NCBI GenBank assembly: GCA_030704615.1
Contig: CM060732.1
Span: forward strand, 4,712,001 to 4,776,000
Source: Takakia lepidozioides
Taxonomy: Eukaryota > Streptophyta > Takakiopsida > Takakiales > Takakiaceae
DNA: 64,000 nt
Direction: 5' to 3'
Both the position numbers and the translations under genes were made by a program. Shown piece by piece: positions 10,655 to 23,360 of the stretch. Within the stretch, counting starts at the first letter, position 1. The number at the start of each line of letters is the position of its first letter. The notes under the pieces are model-generated. The model saw only the letters and a list, made by a program, of their open reading frames with translations. It was not told the DNA's origin and searched no databases.

Positions 10655-12987
10655 CTAGTCGTCACTGTCCGAGGATGTGGAATTTGATGCTGTGGCCTGA
10701 TTTGCACTACCAATTGCCAGAGCTTGCGACCGTGATCTCGTGGTCAATGAGGGGCCCAATGGCATGTGATCAATTCTGGCCTGCATCCGCCTACTTCGCG
10801 GCAAAAGTTGATTTTCTTCTTCACTCTCACGACGTGGCGGAGGTGGATCGAGAACAAGTGCTCGGGCTGCATGCAAATCGGCAACGAGGCCATCCACATC
10901 CGGCAATATAGCCCCCGAAACACGATGATAACGGTCTGTTCATAGTCGCCTCCATTTCTCTACAACTGCCTTGATGGTACTTTTAAAACTTTCCAACTGC
11001 CTCTCGCGGGCCCTGTCCCTAATCATTGTGTCGTTTCGACGATAAGCCGTCTCGTACGCATCATTCATTTGACGTTGACATATTATAGCATCTTCCAGTT
11101 CAGACAGCAACAAATGTCTCCCAATCGGTTGTCGGTCATACAATTCGTTTTCCTCCGGCACCCATGGAACCTGTGGGAGCCGGATAAACCTTGACCTTCT
11201 TTGACTCCAATGCCCTCCCAGATTGCGGCAAACTGCTCTCTCACCAATCTCGAATACCTCCCGCACGTATGGTTATCTCCCAATCAGATGTGATCCAGAA
11301 ATACTGGGGATCTTTGATGTATGCCAGGTTTCCGGCATGTATGCCATGCATCTCTCTGTCTGCATCCCATACCAAGTTCTTGCCCCAATGCACACAATTC
11401 AGAAATGTGTATGGTAGCCCATCCAATGGGAGGTTGTGTCGATTGTATTCAAAATCTATGGGCATCCGATCCTCCAAGCCCACCTGCTCATAGAAACGGC
11501 GATGGATTGGTGTACGACATTCTGGGCAAGCGCTCGTCTGCAAGGCTTGCGGGATAAGACATGTGAGATGAAACATATGTCCACATGATCCAAGCGCATG
11601 ACATCTCTCTGGGCCGTATGGATTCCTACACATCGAACAAACTGTGCTATCTGATATCCATGACGGCAAAACGCCTCGTGGTATCTCCTCCCTCTGGGCC
11701 GGTTTGATGTGGCTGGTAATCCTTCTTGTGGTGTCTCACTCTTCCTCTATCTCCAATTCCCAGTTTATGCTTCTGTTCGACCCCGAAATTCTGTGCTCAC
11801 ATCGATCGAACATAAAATCCACATCTGCCCAATTGGTATACCCGGCGAACACACTTGATGCGATGCGGAGATCATTATACCTTTGCATGTTGGCATAAAT
11901 GTTATCCACGCTACGGTTCGACATGCGTACGACACGTTGCAAGCCTGACAGTACCCGCTCTACCCATGCTTCTCTGGAGGCCAAATGGGTCGCCCATTGT
12001 ACCCAATTCTACCAAGCCATTCAATGGGACCCATGCCTGAATCTCCAGCGTTTTGGACAAGCGCCATGCAGTTGCCATGGCAATGTCCCGCTCCTTTGTA
12101 ACGCGATCGACATCTAATATCGGGTTCATCTCCAATTGAATGGCGACCCTCGAGTATTCCTCGGTTTCCAGTACTGGTTCTTTTCCTTTCCTCCTTCTCT
12201 CATCCGCAATTCGTTGTTCCTCAACCATGGTTTCATCAGCTACATGGTCAAGAACGTCCGTAACTTCCTGAATGATGAGGTCAGTACTGCGATCGGGCAT
12301 CGCAAACTCCGCGTCCATGTCCATGACGTTTGTTCGATCATCATTGTGGACAACAGTGCCTTCATTGTTTGGAGGCATGTTTTACAATGTAGCTTCCAAC
12401 TCGGCTATACGCAATGTTTGCCAGTCTAGTCGGTCATACAGAGTCCTGATTCGCTGGTCTCTTTCCGCCAGTTATTCCTCTAACGTTGCAGCCGGTTGTA
12501 TTCCGAACGTGTCCGGGATGTACTCCAAATCGTATAGCAACCGTGCGTTCCTCCTACTAGCAGTTTGTCAATTCACTGGACGCAAGAGTATGACCTCCAC
12601 GTACAACATGGCTGCCAAGGTGTACGGGATTTGACCCTTTAAGAGAGGTTGACCCCACAATGTGCAATGCACCTCATTCGCCATATGCTGGAAATGCAAG
12701 TTCGTGCAAGACCTGGACTCTGCGTAATTGTTTCGGGTTTGCACATCATGCCTATCCAAAGGCCACAATCGATTGATGTGATACCATTTCACGAATTTTT
12801 TGCATCTCGCCATCAGCCACCGGAACTCTTCCGGAACATCCTCCCAGCTCTCTTCTGCTAGTATGCTAGGGTCACCAAATACTTCCCAATTCAAGTCTTG
12901 CCTTGACCCTTTGATTTTCTTAGGGGGCGGTCCATGTTCATTGGGGTCATCTCTTCCATGACGGTCATCGTCCTGGCCTTCTGCCAT
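10655..12987 (-). pseudogene. RING-finger protein gene, inactivated
   Basis: Minus-strand reading starts at 12,987 (MAEGQDDDRHGRDD) with a hydrophilic N-terminus. It continues through a coiled-coil-prone segment (12,378-11,990) and reaches a RING finger near 11,550-11,640: CSMC-x13-C-x-H-x2-C then C-x2-C spacing (CSMCRNPYG..., GHMFHLTC, CPECRTPI). RING domains usually give E3 ubiquitin-ligase activity. The C-terminus is basic and then acidic, ending SSDSDD at 10,655. The frame is broken by about five stops (for example TGA and TAA near 12,567 and 12,463) and two frameshifts (near 11,985 and 11,250). It lies in the array 1-array 2 region, facing the kinase-like pseudogene tail to tail. It may be element cargo; function in the element is unknown. 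Confidence 0.65.
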
Positions 12988-13301
12988 TCTATAACAATCG
13001 GAGCAACACTAAACGAGGTTTTCTAAAAAAACGTAACTCTAAACCCTTCCCCCGTTAAGTAGGTTTGAGTAGGTGTCAAAATACTTCCTAAAAGCTAATT
13101 TTGTAGAATAAAATGATCCTAGAAGCCAAAGGAGGGCCTATGGGAGCATTCTACAACGACCTCAAGGAAATCGCGGCAAAAAATACCCTTTACCCAGCCA
13201 ATGGCCTCCTTCTCCACGTGACTACGTGTCGTAGAATAATGAAATGTCACGCACACAGAAGTTGTGTGGAGAGAAAAAAAGGGAGAATAAGCCTCCCTTA
13301 G

Positions 13302-13310
13302 CTTATATCC
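13302..13310 (-). promoter_or_regulatory. Probable TATA box of the RING gene
   Basis: Minus strand GGATATAAGC next to a long G-run, about 315 bp upstream of the RING gene start. The surrounding 100 bp recur twice more at 15,065-15,160 and 15,255-15,350, each with ATATAAGC and a G-run. Confidence 0.45.
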
Positions 13311-13359
13311 CCCCCCCCCCCCGCCCTCAATACTTGGGCCACGTGCACGGTGAATCTTC

Positions 13360-15390
13360 TAGAAGCGACCGCCAACTTGGCGGTCGCTCGATTTTCCGGA
13401 AAATAAAAAAATAAGCGACCGCCAACATGGGCGGGCGCTTCATTTAAAAAAAATTGAAATAAATAAGTGACCGCCAACATAGGCGGTCGCTTCATTTTTT
13501 TTTAAATTAAAAATAAGCGACCGCCAGCATTGGCGGTCGCTTCATTTTCAAAATATATAGAATAAATAAGCGACCGCCAACATAGGCGGTCGCCTCATTT
13601 TAAGAAATTTAAAATAAATAAGCGACCGCCAGCATAGGCGGTCGTTTCATTTTCAAACATTTAAAATATATAAGCGACCGCCAACGTAGGCGGTCGCTTC
13701 ATTTTCAAAAACTTTAAAAAAAATAAGCGACCGCCAGCATAGGCGGTCGCTTCTTTTTGAAAAAAATTAAAATAAATAAGCGACCGCCAGCATAGGCGGT
13801 CGCTTCATTTTCAAAACACTTAAAATAAATAAGCGACCGCCAACATAGGCGATCGCTTCATTTTCAAACTTTAAAATAAATAAGCGACCGCCAGCATAGG
13901 CGGTCGCTCCATTTTCAAAAACATTAAAAAAATAAGCGACCGCCAACATAGGCGGTCGCTTCATTAAAAAAAAATTAAAATAAATAAGCGACCGCCAGCA
14001 TAGGCGGTCGCTTCATTTTGAAACATTTAAAATAAATAAGCGACGGCCAGCATAGGCGGTCGGTTCATTTTCAAAACATTTAAAATAAATAAGCGACCGC
14101 CAGGATAGGCGGTCGCTTCATTTTCAAAACATTTAAAATAAATAAGCGACCGCTAACATCGTCGGTCGCTTCATTTTCAAAAACTTTAAAAAAAATAAGC
14201 GACCGCCAACATAGGCGGTCGTTTCATTTAATTTTTTTATTAAAAAAAAAAAAAAACGACCGCCAGCATAGGCGGTCGCTTCATTTTCAAAACATTTAAA
14301 ATAAACAGTTGTCCAGATGGTATGGGCTTTTTCAAGTCAATTCACATCTTACCCCCTATAAAAAGACTATAAAGTAAAGTAAAGTTTGTTGGATGCTCTT
14401 TATTCTACTTAAAGAAAGACCACGCAGCAGTTTCAAAAATCACAAAGTCCATGTTGTGCTTCATTTTCAAAAACTTTAAAAAAAATAAGCGACCGCCAAC
14501 ATAGGCGGTCGTTTCATTTTCAAGACATTTAAAATAAATAAGCGACCGCCAGCATAGGCGGTCGCTTCATTTTCAAAACATTTTAAATAAATAAGCGACC
14601 GCCAGCATAGGCAGTCGCTTCATTTTCAAAAACTTAAAAAAAATAAAGCGACCGCCAACATAGGCGGTCGCTTCATTTAAACAAAATAAAAAAAATAAAA
14701 AACGACCGCCAGCATAGGCGGTCGCTTCATTTTCAAAACATTTAAAATAAATAAGCGACCGCCAGCATAGGCGGTCGCTTCATTTTCAAAATATTTTAAA
14801 TAGATAAGCGACCGCCAGTATAGGCGGTCGGTTCATTTTCAAAACATTTTAAATAAATAAGCGACCGCCAACATAGGCGGTCGCTTCATTTTCAAAAACT
14901 TTAAAAAAAATAAGCGACCGGCAACATAGGCGATTGCTTCATTTCCAAAATAATTAAAATAAAAGCGACCGCCAGTAATGGCGGTCGCCCCTTTTCCAAA
15001 AATAAAAAAATAAAAGCGACCGCCAGAAATGGCGGTCGTTGCATTTTGTAAAACAAAAATTCCCAGTAATGGAAGTGAGGGGAGAATGACTGGGGGCTTA
15101 TATGCCCCCCCCCTCCGCCTCATTCCTTGCTCCACGCGCAGGGCAGACCTCGTAGAAGCGACCGCCACCATGGCGGTCGTTGCATTTAAAAACAAAAAAA
15201 ACCGACCGCCACAAATGGCGGTCGCTTCATTTCGCCAAAAAAAAGAAAAAAAACTTCAAGCGAAGTGAGGGGAGAATGTCCCGGAGCTTATATGCCGCCC
15301 TCCCCCCCGCCTCACTCCTCGCTCCATGTGTAGGTCACACTTCGTAGAAGCGACCGCCACCTTGGCGGTCGCTCCATTTAAATAAAAACG
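13360..15390. repeat. Array 2: long array of the GCGACCGCC palindrome
   Basis: More than 30 copies of GCGACCGCC-N6-GGCGGTCGC at about 52-56 bp spacing, with spacers like TTCATTTTCAAAACATTTAA. The spacer is the reverse complement type of array 1 (TTCATTT first, then AAATAAATAA). An unrelated 145-bp piece interrupts the array at about 14,309-14,455. Near the right end (15,000-15,390) the spacer changes and two TATA/G-run promoter-like modules are embedded, suggesting several element ends are stacked here. Confidence 0.9.
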
Positions 15391-15647
15391 AATGCATAGT
15401 TGGAAGCATGGCACAATTGTTCTCCATTCCACAAGCAAATCACCAAACACAAACATAAGCAAGTGACGGTACCTTTGGCCGACATTTTGACTGGTATACA
15501 CATGGGCAACATCTTTTTATTTTCCAACACATACACAACAACAATACAAATACTCATAGTGATAATGATCACATTGGTATTACTTCAGTACAGAAATATA
15601 AACATGTCCACTAAAAAGTGCTGATGCATGCCTACAGCTGTTTTGCT

Positions 15648-18642
15648 TCAATTTCTTCTACTGCTTCGACGGCGGGACGAAGAAGATCCTAATCCTAATG
15701 CTAATGCTCCGATGGGTTGAAAATCCGGGTCACCCTCGACTTCACCACCGTTGCCATGATCAGTGCTGGAATCGTCCTCCATATCCGACCTCATATGTCC
15801 AGGCCTTTGAATTTGCAAACGACCTCGAACCACATTTAGTTCTCTCTGAGGTCGATTCCCGCTCCGGTCTTGAATACCATCCACGTTATCTGGCCTGTTT
15901 GTGGGCCGATCGCCTACAAAAGGTTGGATTGTTCTCTGTCGTTTATGGACTTGGGACGCAATCGAAGGTGGTCTCGAAGGAGGCACCGGAGGGGGGACTG
16001 CTCGAGATGGACCGTCATTAGATGGTCCGGCATGCGAGGAACCACGGGTCTGCTGCGCAACACGTCGGTTAAGGTGAAATTGTAGTGGCAGGTTGTCATT
16101 ATCCGAGGCTTCAACTTCCGCCCGGTCCAATGCAGCAGAATGATGCATGCGTGTGGAAAACAGATCAACCCTGTTGCTCCTTAATGCCCGTTGTGTTGAT
16201 GGGGAGCTAGATCGGTTTTGGCATTGTGGTGGAGCTGGTCGTATCGGTGAGGCATGATCCCGTCTCGTCGACTGTACAATGGGTTCGACACCATCATTTG
16301 TATGAACAAGGTTGCGTACGTCGATCGGTCCTGGCAGTACATCACCCCTAAGCTCCATTGGGGCACTACCGGTGGCTTCAGCGTGTAGTGGGGAGCGAGG
16401 GTCGACCCCAATTCATTTTGAGGACCATGTTCTGGGGATGACACAATTGCAGCTTCATCTTCTTTGCGATACGCACTTCTTCAAGAAGGTCATCAAAGGT
16501 CGGCTGGATATAAGCATCATTCTCTGTGAATGTAAACGGGTCATACACATTTTCGGGAGCATCATCGGATCCATCTTCACTATCGGAGGCAGATGATTCC
16601 CTCTGAAATGATTCTCTCTGAGGCTCAGTATTGTCACTCATCGAATCAGCCTCAGAAGCAGAGTCTTCGGAATGCAAGTTCCTATCATACCATGCTGCAG
16701 CATCATCCGCTGCCCTCTCACGTAGCAATCGGCAATTGGTATACACATACACCAATTTGTCAGCCCTCGCGGGTTTCAACTTGTTGCGAATCTTGTTGTG
16801 AACAAATGAGTAACTGCTCCAATTGCGTTCGCAAGATGAGGCAGAGCACACTTGAGCAAGAATACGCTTCGCAATGAGAGCCAATGTTCTTGCTCCAGCT
16901 CCAATCAGATCCCACCATTCATGTGGGCAGCATATTGAGCTCTTTTGGATCTGATATGTCCTCAAAAGGGTCGCGGCGATCTGAGAAGCATTGGTACTCG
17001 GATATAGCTCTCTCTACATGGTTCGGCGGAGCCAGTCGCATGAGCACTCGCACGAGGCCGTGCCTTGGCATCAGCGTCGTCTCGGAGCATGGTATTGTCG
17101 AGCAAGAATGGATTGAGCAAAGCCCCCGCATAATGCAAGTCCGTCCGAACCATCGAACGACGGTCGTAAAATGCATCATCGGCACTCTCCGCAAGTTCAG
17201 GTTCCAAGGAGAAGGGAGGATGCCTCAAGGATTGGACGTGCTTCTCAAGATTTTGCATTAGTAACCATGTCTTGCCCATTACTGGTTGCTTTCCATCAAA
17301 CTCCCGCAAGACGATTAACACCGGCTCAACCATATAAACAAAGTTTTCACATTTCTTCTAGAAATCATCGCTACGAATGTTATTTCGAATTTTTCAACTT
17401 TTGCCCAATGACTTGGCTTTTCTGGAGTCCCACAATGTCCGTGTATACGCATCCCATTGATGATGGTGTGCTCCAGACTGCTCTTCACCGTCACCAACCG
17501 ATCCACCATCAAGAAGTTAATGGCAAAACGAGTTTCGCCTGGATTGCGGAGGCTGTTTTTTGGTTCGTGCCTCCTATATATTGCCAAAGGGATGTGGTGT
17601 GTGCGGATGAACGACACAACAGTCTTCGCTCGCTTGACAAGTTGTTTCACCCACTGTTCTTTTCCCCAATCTTCCAAAAGGAGGTCAAGGATATGAGCAG
17701 CACAACCTTGATAGTACATATGGGGATAACGTGCCAACAACATGCTGCAGTGTTTCTCATGTTAACGGCATTGTCTGTGCATATTTGCACGATTCTATTA
17801 CTTCCGACCTGTTCGATGAAGTCCGTCAATAGTTGGCATTGATAACGTCCATATTTCTTCTCGCCGCTAGTGTCGACCGATCCCAAGAATTGTTCCCCAG
17901 TTGGACATACGAGCATGACATTGAACAACGATCTGTTTGTGACAGAACTCCAACCATCGGCACATACAGTGCTTCCATATTTTCTGATGCACTCGTCCGT
18001 CCTATCGTTGACCTTTTGGGTAAGTTCGGTCATGGCGTCTTCTAGCAATCCTGTGCGGAGATTGTGATAAATCGGAGGCACGTACGTGGATCTGGACTCC
18101 GAGGTTGCTCTAATAGCAGAAACAAATGCCGAAAGCCTTGCCACATTAAATGGTATGTTGGCCTCGAAGAAAAACTGCGCCCATTTTTTATCCAACTGTC
18201 TTTTCGCAGACAAGTTAAGACTTTCTTGCATGGATTGCTGTCGTAATCCTCTACTCCGTTGAAGTGTAGGGTTACAAAGAGGTGTTGAAGCAGGTGTTGC
18301 TCCGGCACAATCCACTTGTCCAAGGACACCCCAAGCCTCACAAGAGTCGCCCTGGGTACTAATCGGGGCATCTTGACGGGAAGATGGAGTGTTCTGCTCA
18401 GAAGTCATGTCTAGATCCAAAGTCATTGGAATATTGCCTCCACATTGGGCAAAGTGGCTTTTTACCCGCATAGATGCTTTGGGGCATAAACCCACCCCAG
18501 CGCTCTTCACGCCTTTATAGCCGAGGTGAGCGATCAACCGATCCTTACGATAAGAAAGCTTTAATCCACATAGGTTGCACTCAACACTACCAGTGTTCAG
18601 GATTGCCGTATACCAAGGGCTCCATTCCTCCCTCATCTTCAC
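15648..18642 (-). pseudogene. hAT-superfamily transposase gene, frameshifted
   Basis: The N-terminus at 18,642 carries a BED-type zinc-finger-like segment (VECNLCGLKLSYRKDRLIAH). A DUF659-type region follows (about 18,100-17,750) with TVCADGWSSVTNRSLFNVML and QICTDNAVNMRN, the usual hAT catalytic surroundings. The frame then changes at about 17,740, 17,330, 16,960 and 16,360. The downstream frames still encode the hAT C-terminal dimerisation region at about 16,780-16,850 (SSCERNWSSYSFVHNKIRN) and a polar Ser/Arg-rich tail ending at 15,648. The protein would be near 900-1,000 residues, longer than typical hATs because of the tail. At least four frame changes make it inactive as sequenced. It lies between palindrome arrays 2 and 3; no hAT-type terminal inverted repeats were identified. 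Confidence 0.88.
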
Positions 18643-18953
18643 CCAATATCCACTCCCCTGGGACCTAGCGATGCAAGCAACAAAAAACAGTCACCTATAA
18701 ATGAACGTGTTGTGAATGTAGAGTGCAATGCGATAGCCCAACACTTCTACACCTGTCAGCAACCCAAGTGGGTCGATGTGGGTTGTAGTGTTGAGCTTAT
18801 ATACAATCTGCTGAAGTGGCTTGGTGGAAGCCACAACAGCAAAAGGTGTGCACCCTCCTCTTGGGCTACACTCTCGTTCAATAGAAGAGAACATCCAAAG
18901 CAACCTCAAGTGTTTGCGCCAAAAGAAGTGAGGAGCTTGGTGACCCTCCTCCC

Positions 18954-18962
18954 TTATATATG
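18954..18962 (-). promoter_or_regulatory. Probable TATA box of the hAT gene
   Basis: Minus strand CATATATAAGG, about 310 bp upstream of the hAT start codon. The spacing is similar to that of the TATA motifs of the other two array-bounded genes. Confidence 0.4.
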
Positions 18963-19059
18963 ATCCAAGAGGGATGAAAGTGAAATGAAAGTGAAATGAA
19001 TAAATTACAAACCAATAGCGCCCACCCCAAAAAGGCTGTACAACCATATTTGTTGTAAT

Positions 19060-20025
19060 TTTGAAATTAAGCGACCATTAATATTGCGGTCCGTATTTTT
19101 ATGTTTTATGAAAAACAAGCGACCGCCACTACTGCGGTCGCTTTTATTTCCTTTCATTTTGTACAATATTGCGGCCACTTCTATTTTGTATATTTTTAAA
19201 TTTAAGCGACAGCCACGATAGCGATCGTAATTTCTTTTTTTAATTCAAAAAATAAAGCGACCGCCAGTGCGACCGCCAATCTTGCTTTTATTAAAAACAA
19301 ATTTGAAGCGACCACCAATACGACCGCCAATCTTGTTTTTTTAAGATAATAAATTGAAGCGACCGCCAGCATAGTGGTCGTTATTTGTTTTTCTAATTCG
19401 AAAAATAGGGCGACCGCCAATCTTGCTTTAAAAATATATATATTTGAAGCGACTGCCAATATGGCGGTCGCTATTTCTTTTTTTATTTCAAAAAATAAGG
19501 CGACCGCCACTGCGACCGCCAATCTTGCTTTAAAAAAAATAAAAATTGAACCGACCGTCAATACGGCGGTCGCTATTTCTTTTTTAATTTCGAAAAACAA
19601 AGCGACCGCCATAATTGGCGGTCGTGTTCATTTTGTGAATTTTCAAAAATGTATTTGCCACCGTGCGACCGCCAATGCAGCAGTCGCTTGTTTTCTTTTT
19701 TAAATTAGGCGACCGCCAATACGACTGCCAATATTGTTTTTCTAAAATAATAAATTGAAGCGACCGCCAACATAGCGGTCGCTATTTGTTTTTTTAATTC
19801 GAAAAATAAGGCGACTACCAGTGCGACCGCAAAAATCTTTCTTTGGAAAAAAAAACATTTGAAGCGACCGCCAATATGGCGGTCGCTATTTCTTTTTCTA
19901 TTTCAAAAAATAAGGCGACCGCCAATACGGCGGTCGCTGTTTCTTTTTTAATTTCGAAAAACAAAGCGAATTGGCGGTCGTGTTCATTTTGTTAATTTTC
20001 AAAATGTATTTGCCACTACCATCGT
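19060..20025. repeat. Array 3: diverged GCGACCGCC palindrome array
   Basis: About 18-20 degenerate copies of GCGACCGCC-like arms with spacers such as TATTTCTTTTTTTATTTC. Many right arms are decayed, and some units contain doubled left arms (GCGACCGCCAGTGCGACCGCC-like). More diverged than arrays 1 and 2. The array abuts the 3' end of the MULE-like gene that follows. Confidence 0.85.
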
Positions 20026-20244
20026 GTCGGCGACGTGGCTGCTTAAGTGACAGTATTTTATCTGGTACTATTTTTACCAGAATATTCCCCGAACCTGACG
20101 TGACGGAGGTCCCGTCAGTGTCAGGTCTGACGTGACGTGACGCTAATAACCAGGCCTCGGGCAACATCACGGGATCACGAGGGAGCGTACGAATATTCTT
20201 GTCAGCTCGCCATGAATCCTCTTCTCCACCAGGTGCCTCATCAA

Positions 20245-22042
20245 GTCTTCGTCTCACTGGACGGGTGTTAACATCTCCTTCCAAGTGTTGGCCTCTTCGA
20301 AGCAATGGCGTGTCTCGAAGGCCTCTCGCAAGGCTGCCGCCCACTTCCGAGGATTCTTTGATCTGGAGGTAGTCCGCATCATCATTTCTTGCCTGTCCGG
20401 CCTCAAGCCCCACTGTTTCCCTTTCAAGAACTCGTTGTACTTGCATTGCTGCATAATTGACCTCACAATGTCCTTCGTTGTGGCAGTGAGGATGTCCACC
20501 AGATGCGCCGCAGAGGAGGCACGCTAGGAAGAATGTACTGATTCGGCTATGTTTGTTGTCGGCATGTTGGTGTCGGAGACCAGACACATTTCCTGCACAT
20601 GCACATACTGAGGTTACAAGTAAGTTACAAATAATGACTAGCATAATATTCAACAGGATGCGAATTTGTCCAACTCACCTCCCGCATATAGTCGCCGAAC
20701 TGGAGGAAATGATAATGCCACCATGCTAGCCAACTGACCATTGCTCCTTCGTCTGATTTCTTTACAGCACCTGACGTTGTCCACCAAGCTCGTATACATG
20801 CAAACTGTGTCTCTGCATCATCCAAGGTGGGAGCACACTTCCACGCAAAGACACATGGAACGGTGCTCCTCTCTGAAATCTGGCGCCACGAGCATGGTTG
20901 TGTACTGCGACAAGCTCTGCAGAAAATGGAACCCACAAGATCTCTCCTCGCCTTCCATCGGAACATTGGGGTCTTCCCCGTTCACCCTTCGGATGGCAGC
21001 CCAATTTGCTTGTGCGTTGTCCGCCATGAAACCACGGAAATTGGGCGGGGGCAATCCCGCCCCGGCCATCTGTTCGTTTATTCCCTGCCAAAGAAGCATC
21101 TCCGACTGTGTGTCCTCCCCTTTCATCTCACAAATAGCAATTGTCATTAGCATCCTGCAATGGGTGTCGTAGACATGTGTACCCATTGTCTCCTACTGGT
21201 GATTTGTAATTCGCTTGATATGGTCGAACATGACCCAACTGTTTGACAAGTCCCCACTCGTCATCCGGTGGACCAGTTCCATGCCGCCGCCAGGCCCACA
21301 CGTGGACATTTTGAATATGAAACAACGATCTGCATCAGTCCCTTGTCCTGGAAACCTACTTCCATGAATGTAGTCATATCCACATCGTCGCTTCACCTCC
21401 AGAATGAAGTGCATATCCGAGCCTCGCCCAATTCTCTGTTTGTAGGAGACAATGTGGTTTCGGACATTTGGTGAACAGACGTGGGACACTGACTCCAACA
21501 ATGCCTCCATTTCCTTCTCATCGAGAGGAACTCTGTCGGAACCATCTTCCGACATAATTCTGGCCAATGCCATCTTATGGGCGGCCTGCAGCTGTATCTG
21601 TTTGGGTTTGGCACCAGGTCTCAACTTAACCTCCTCCTGAATGAGCTGCTCTGCCTCGTGGGCAACCTCCCGCAAGTTCCCCCTCGCCAATTTGTGACAA
21701 TGCACACCAACGTGTATGCAAGCTCGTGTGAGGTCAGGGAAATGGTGCAACACATAGAACTGCTTGGCATTACAAACAGACATGCAATGTGGTGGTTCTG
21801 AAGAGCGCCGGCCAGCATTCATTGTCCGCAGCCGTTGGTTTTGAACAGGACGTTCGACACAGATTCCGCGCTGCCTTCTCGGATATGCATGGAATCCTTG
21901 ACGTGACGGGTGGATGAAGTTCCACTCGAGGCCACGCACGCATTCTGCGGGAAATTCTTCTGTTACTCGGACTTATGCCGCGCGGAGTAGGTCGTGGCTC
22001 TTCTGAGAGATACCCCACTTCCAGACCGCGGCGCAAACTCAA
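20245..22042 (-). pseudogene. MULE-like transposase gene, 3'-truncated (copy 1)
   Basis: Main frame from about 21,939 to 20,818 on the minus strand. The core is recognisable: FIFKMSTCGPGGGMELVHR, WVMFDHIKRI, LMTIAICEMKGEDTQSEMLL and FRGFMADNAQANWAAI, the second catalytic Asp region, followed by the C-x2-H motif CGFHF. A TAG at 21,190 replaces a Trp that is present in the homologous gene at 57,023-60,589. An intron (donor GGGAG|GTGAGT near 20,680, acceptor near 20,593) precedes an exon with TTNIAESVHSSWLA; the same intron position is used in the second copy. The coding match stops at about 20,245 near array 3, so the C-terminal SWIM finger is missing. The N-terminus upstream of 21,940 is unclear because of a frame change. 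Confidence 0.8.
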
Positions 22043-22869
22043 ACCTTTGTACTACGGGATGCGTCCAACGTCTCGCAAGGCCAAGCTGAAGCTCCAGCAG
22101 GAGATCCCTTTGTCTTGCTCACAGCCCGCGCCAACTGAAGCCGAGCCCTCTCAGGCGAGCCACTGCTTCCGCCTCTCTCTGTAGCATGTGTGGTCGTCTG
22201 ATTGGCTTTGTTTTGTTTGTTTTGGCATCCTTGTGCATGTGCTTCTTCATGTGTTTTTAAGCCTTTACTTGGTTTTGCTTTCATGGTTGTTCCATGCCAC
22301 TCCCTACTTTGCCTCTCACGACTGTGGCTCGTTTGTTGGCGATTGTGGTGCTCTTGTTGGGGATGACAGAGTGAAGACGAGCTCAACACGGTGGTGGTAT
22401 CGTCGACAGCTCCAACTCCTCGTGCACTCACTCCAAAAGCGGCTACTCATCGAGCGTAGTTGGACAGTCATCGGCAGCAGTCTGCGGACCACGTGCTTCG
22501 CATATTCGGGGAGCCAAAGCGGGGGCGGGAGGGCTCACAGGAAGTTGCTCATTTTGTTGGTGGACGGGAGGCCCTAGAACGGGAGTACGCCCGAATAGGC
22601 ATTTGGGAGGTTAGTGCAGCCGGCATGGTAGGTGCAGGGCGTCGCATGAGGACAACAGATCCACCAATCCAGGAAGCTGATGCACATGCAGGAGGGCCCG
22701 CCCACGCAAAGAGGAAGAAGAAACCCAAGCACATGCAATCCCCGGCAAGAGAGCCATCACAGGCTGCCGAGGGGGGTCTGAACAGAACACCAACCAAGGC
22801 GTGTGAGAGTGTTAGTTTCCCACAATCAAAGATGGTCGTCCTGGAGGCCTCCCCTGCTGCTACGCCTAG
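22043..22869. other. No gene firmly recognised
   Basis: Contains an open plus-strand frame (22,460-22,975) that is basic and Pro/Ala-rich but has no known motif. It may be a 5' piece of a neighbouring mobile gene. Confidence 0.35.
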
Positions 22870-23180
22870 TAAGAAACAGAATGTCGCGGCCCTTTGCCTT
22901 GAGGGCAGGGGGTCGGGACGCAGAGGGGCTGCCCCTGTGGTGGGGGCGGTGGCAGCAATAGGTACGGGGGGCTGAAGCACCCTTGAGTGCCCAAGGCACT
23001 CAAGGAGACGGAGGCGCTCACTAGGTGGAGCCCCGCACACTGGGTTGCGGTGGGGGTGGCTCCACAAGGGGTGAAGGTAGCTTAGTGGGACTTAGTGGGG
23101 GTGGCATAGGACTCACCATGGGGCGGAGACCTTGTGGTGGGAGTCGTGGGGAGTCTTGGGACTCACCACGGTCCAATGGG
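22870..23180 (+). repeat. 300-bp dispersed repeat, copy A
   Basis: Nearly the same sequence occurs inverted at 37,920-38,225. Shared landmarks are GAGGGCAGGGGGTCGGGACG, the palindrome CTTGAGTGCC-n-GGCACTCAAG and a G-rich stretch ending GGTGGGAGTCGTGGGGAGTC. It immediately precedes copy 1 of the ParB/methyltransferase-like family. Confidence 0.85.
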
Positions 23181-23298
23181 GCCGTGGTGGGTGGGCCAAG
23201 ACTCACCGCGACTCATCACCGGGAATCGAGGGTCTTCGTGGTGGTTCGCCATAAAATGGCATGGTTGTTTGTGAAACCCCTGCGGACAGACACAGAAG

Positions 23299-23307
23299 TA
23301 TATATAG
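23299..23307 (+). promoter_or_regulatory. Probable TATA box of ParB/methyltransferase-like copy 1
   Basis: TATATATAGG lies about 60 bp before the ATG at 23,361. This argues that the real start is 23,361 and not the earlier in-frame ATG at 23,254. Confidence 0.45.
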
Positions 23308-23360
23308 GGAGTAGCCATGAGGCAAGAGAAAAGGCCACTGAAGAGGCCAAGGGTGTGGAA

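Noticed and set aside
22460-22975. 171-codon plus-strand gene
   Set aside because: Low-complexity basic composition and overlap with the 300-bp dispersed repeat; no family resemblance.
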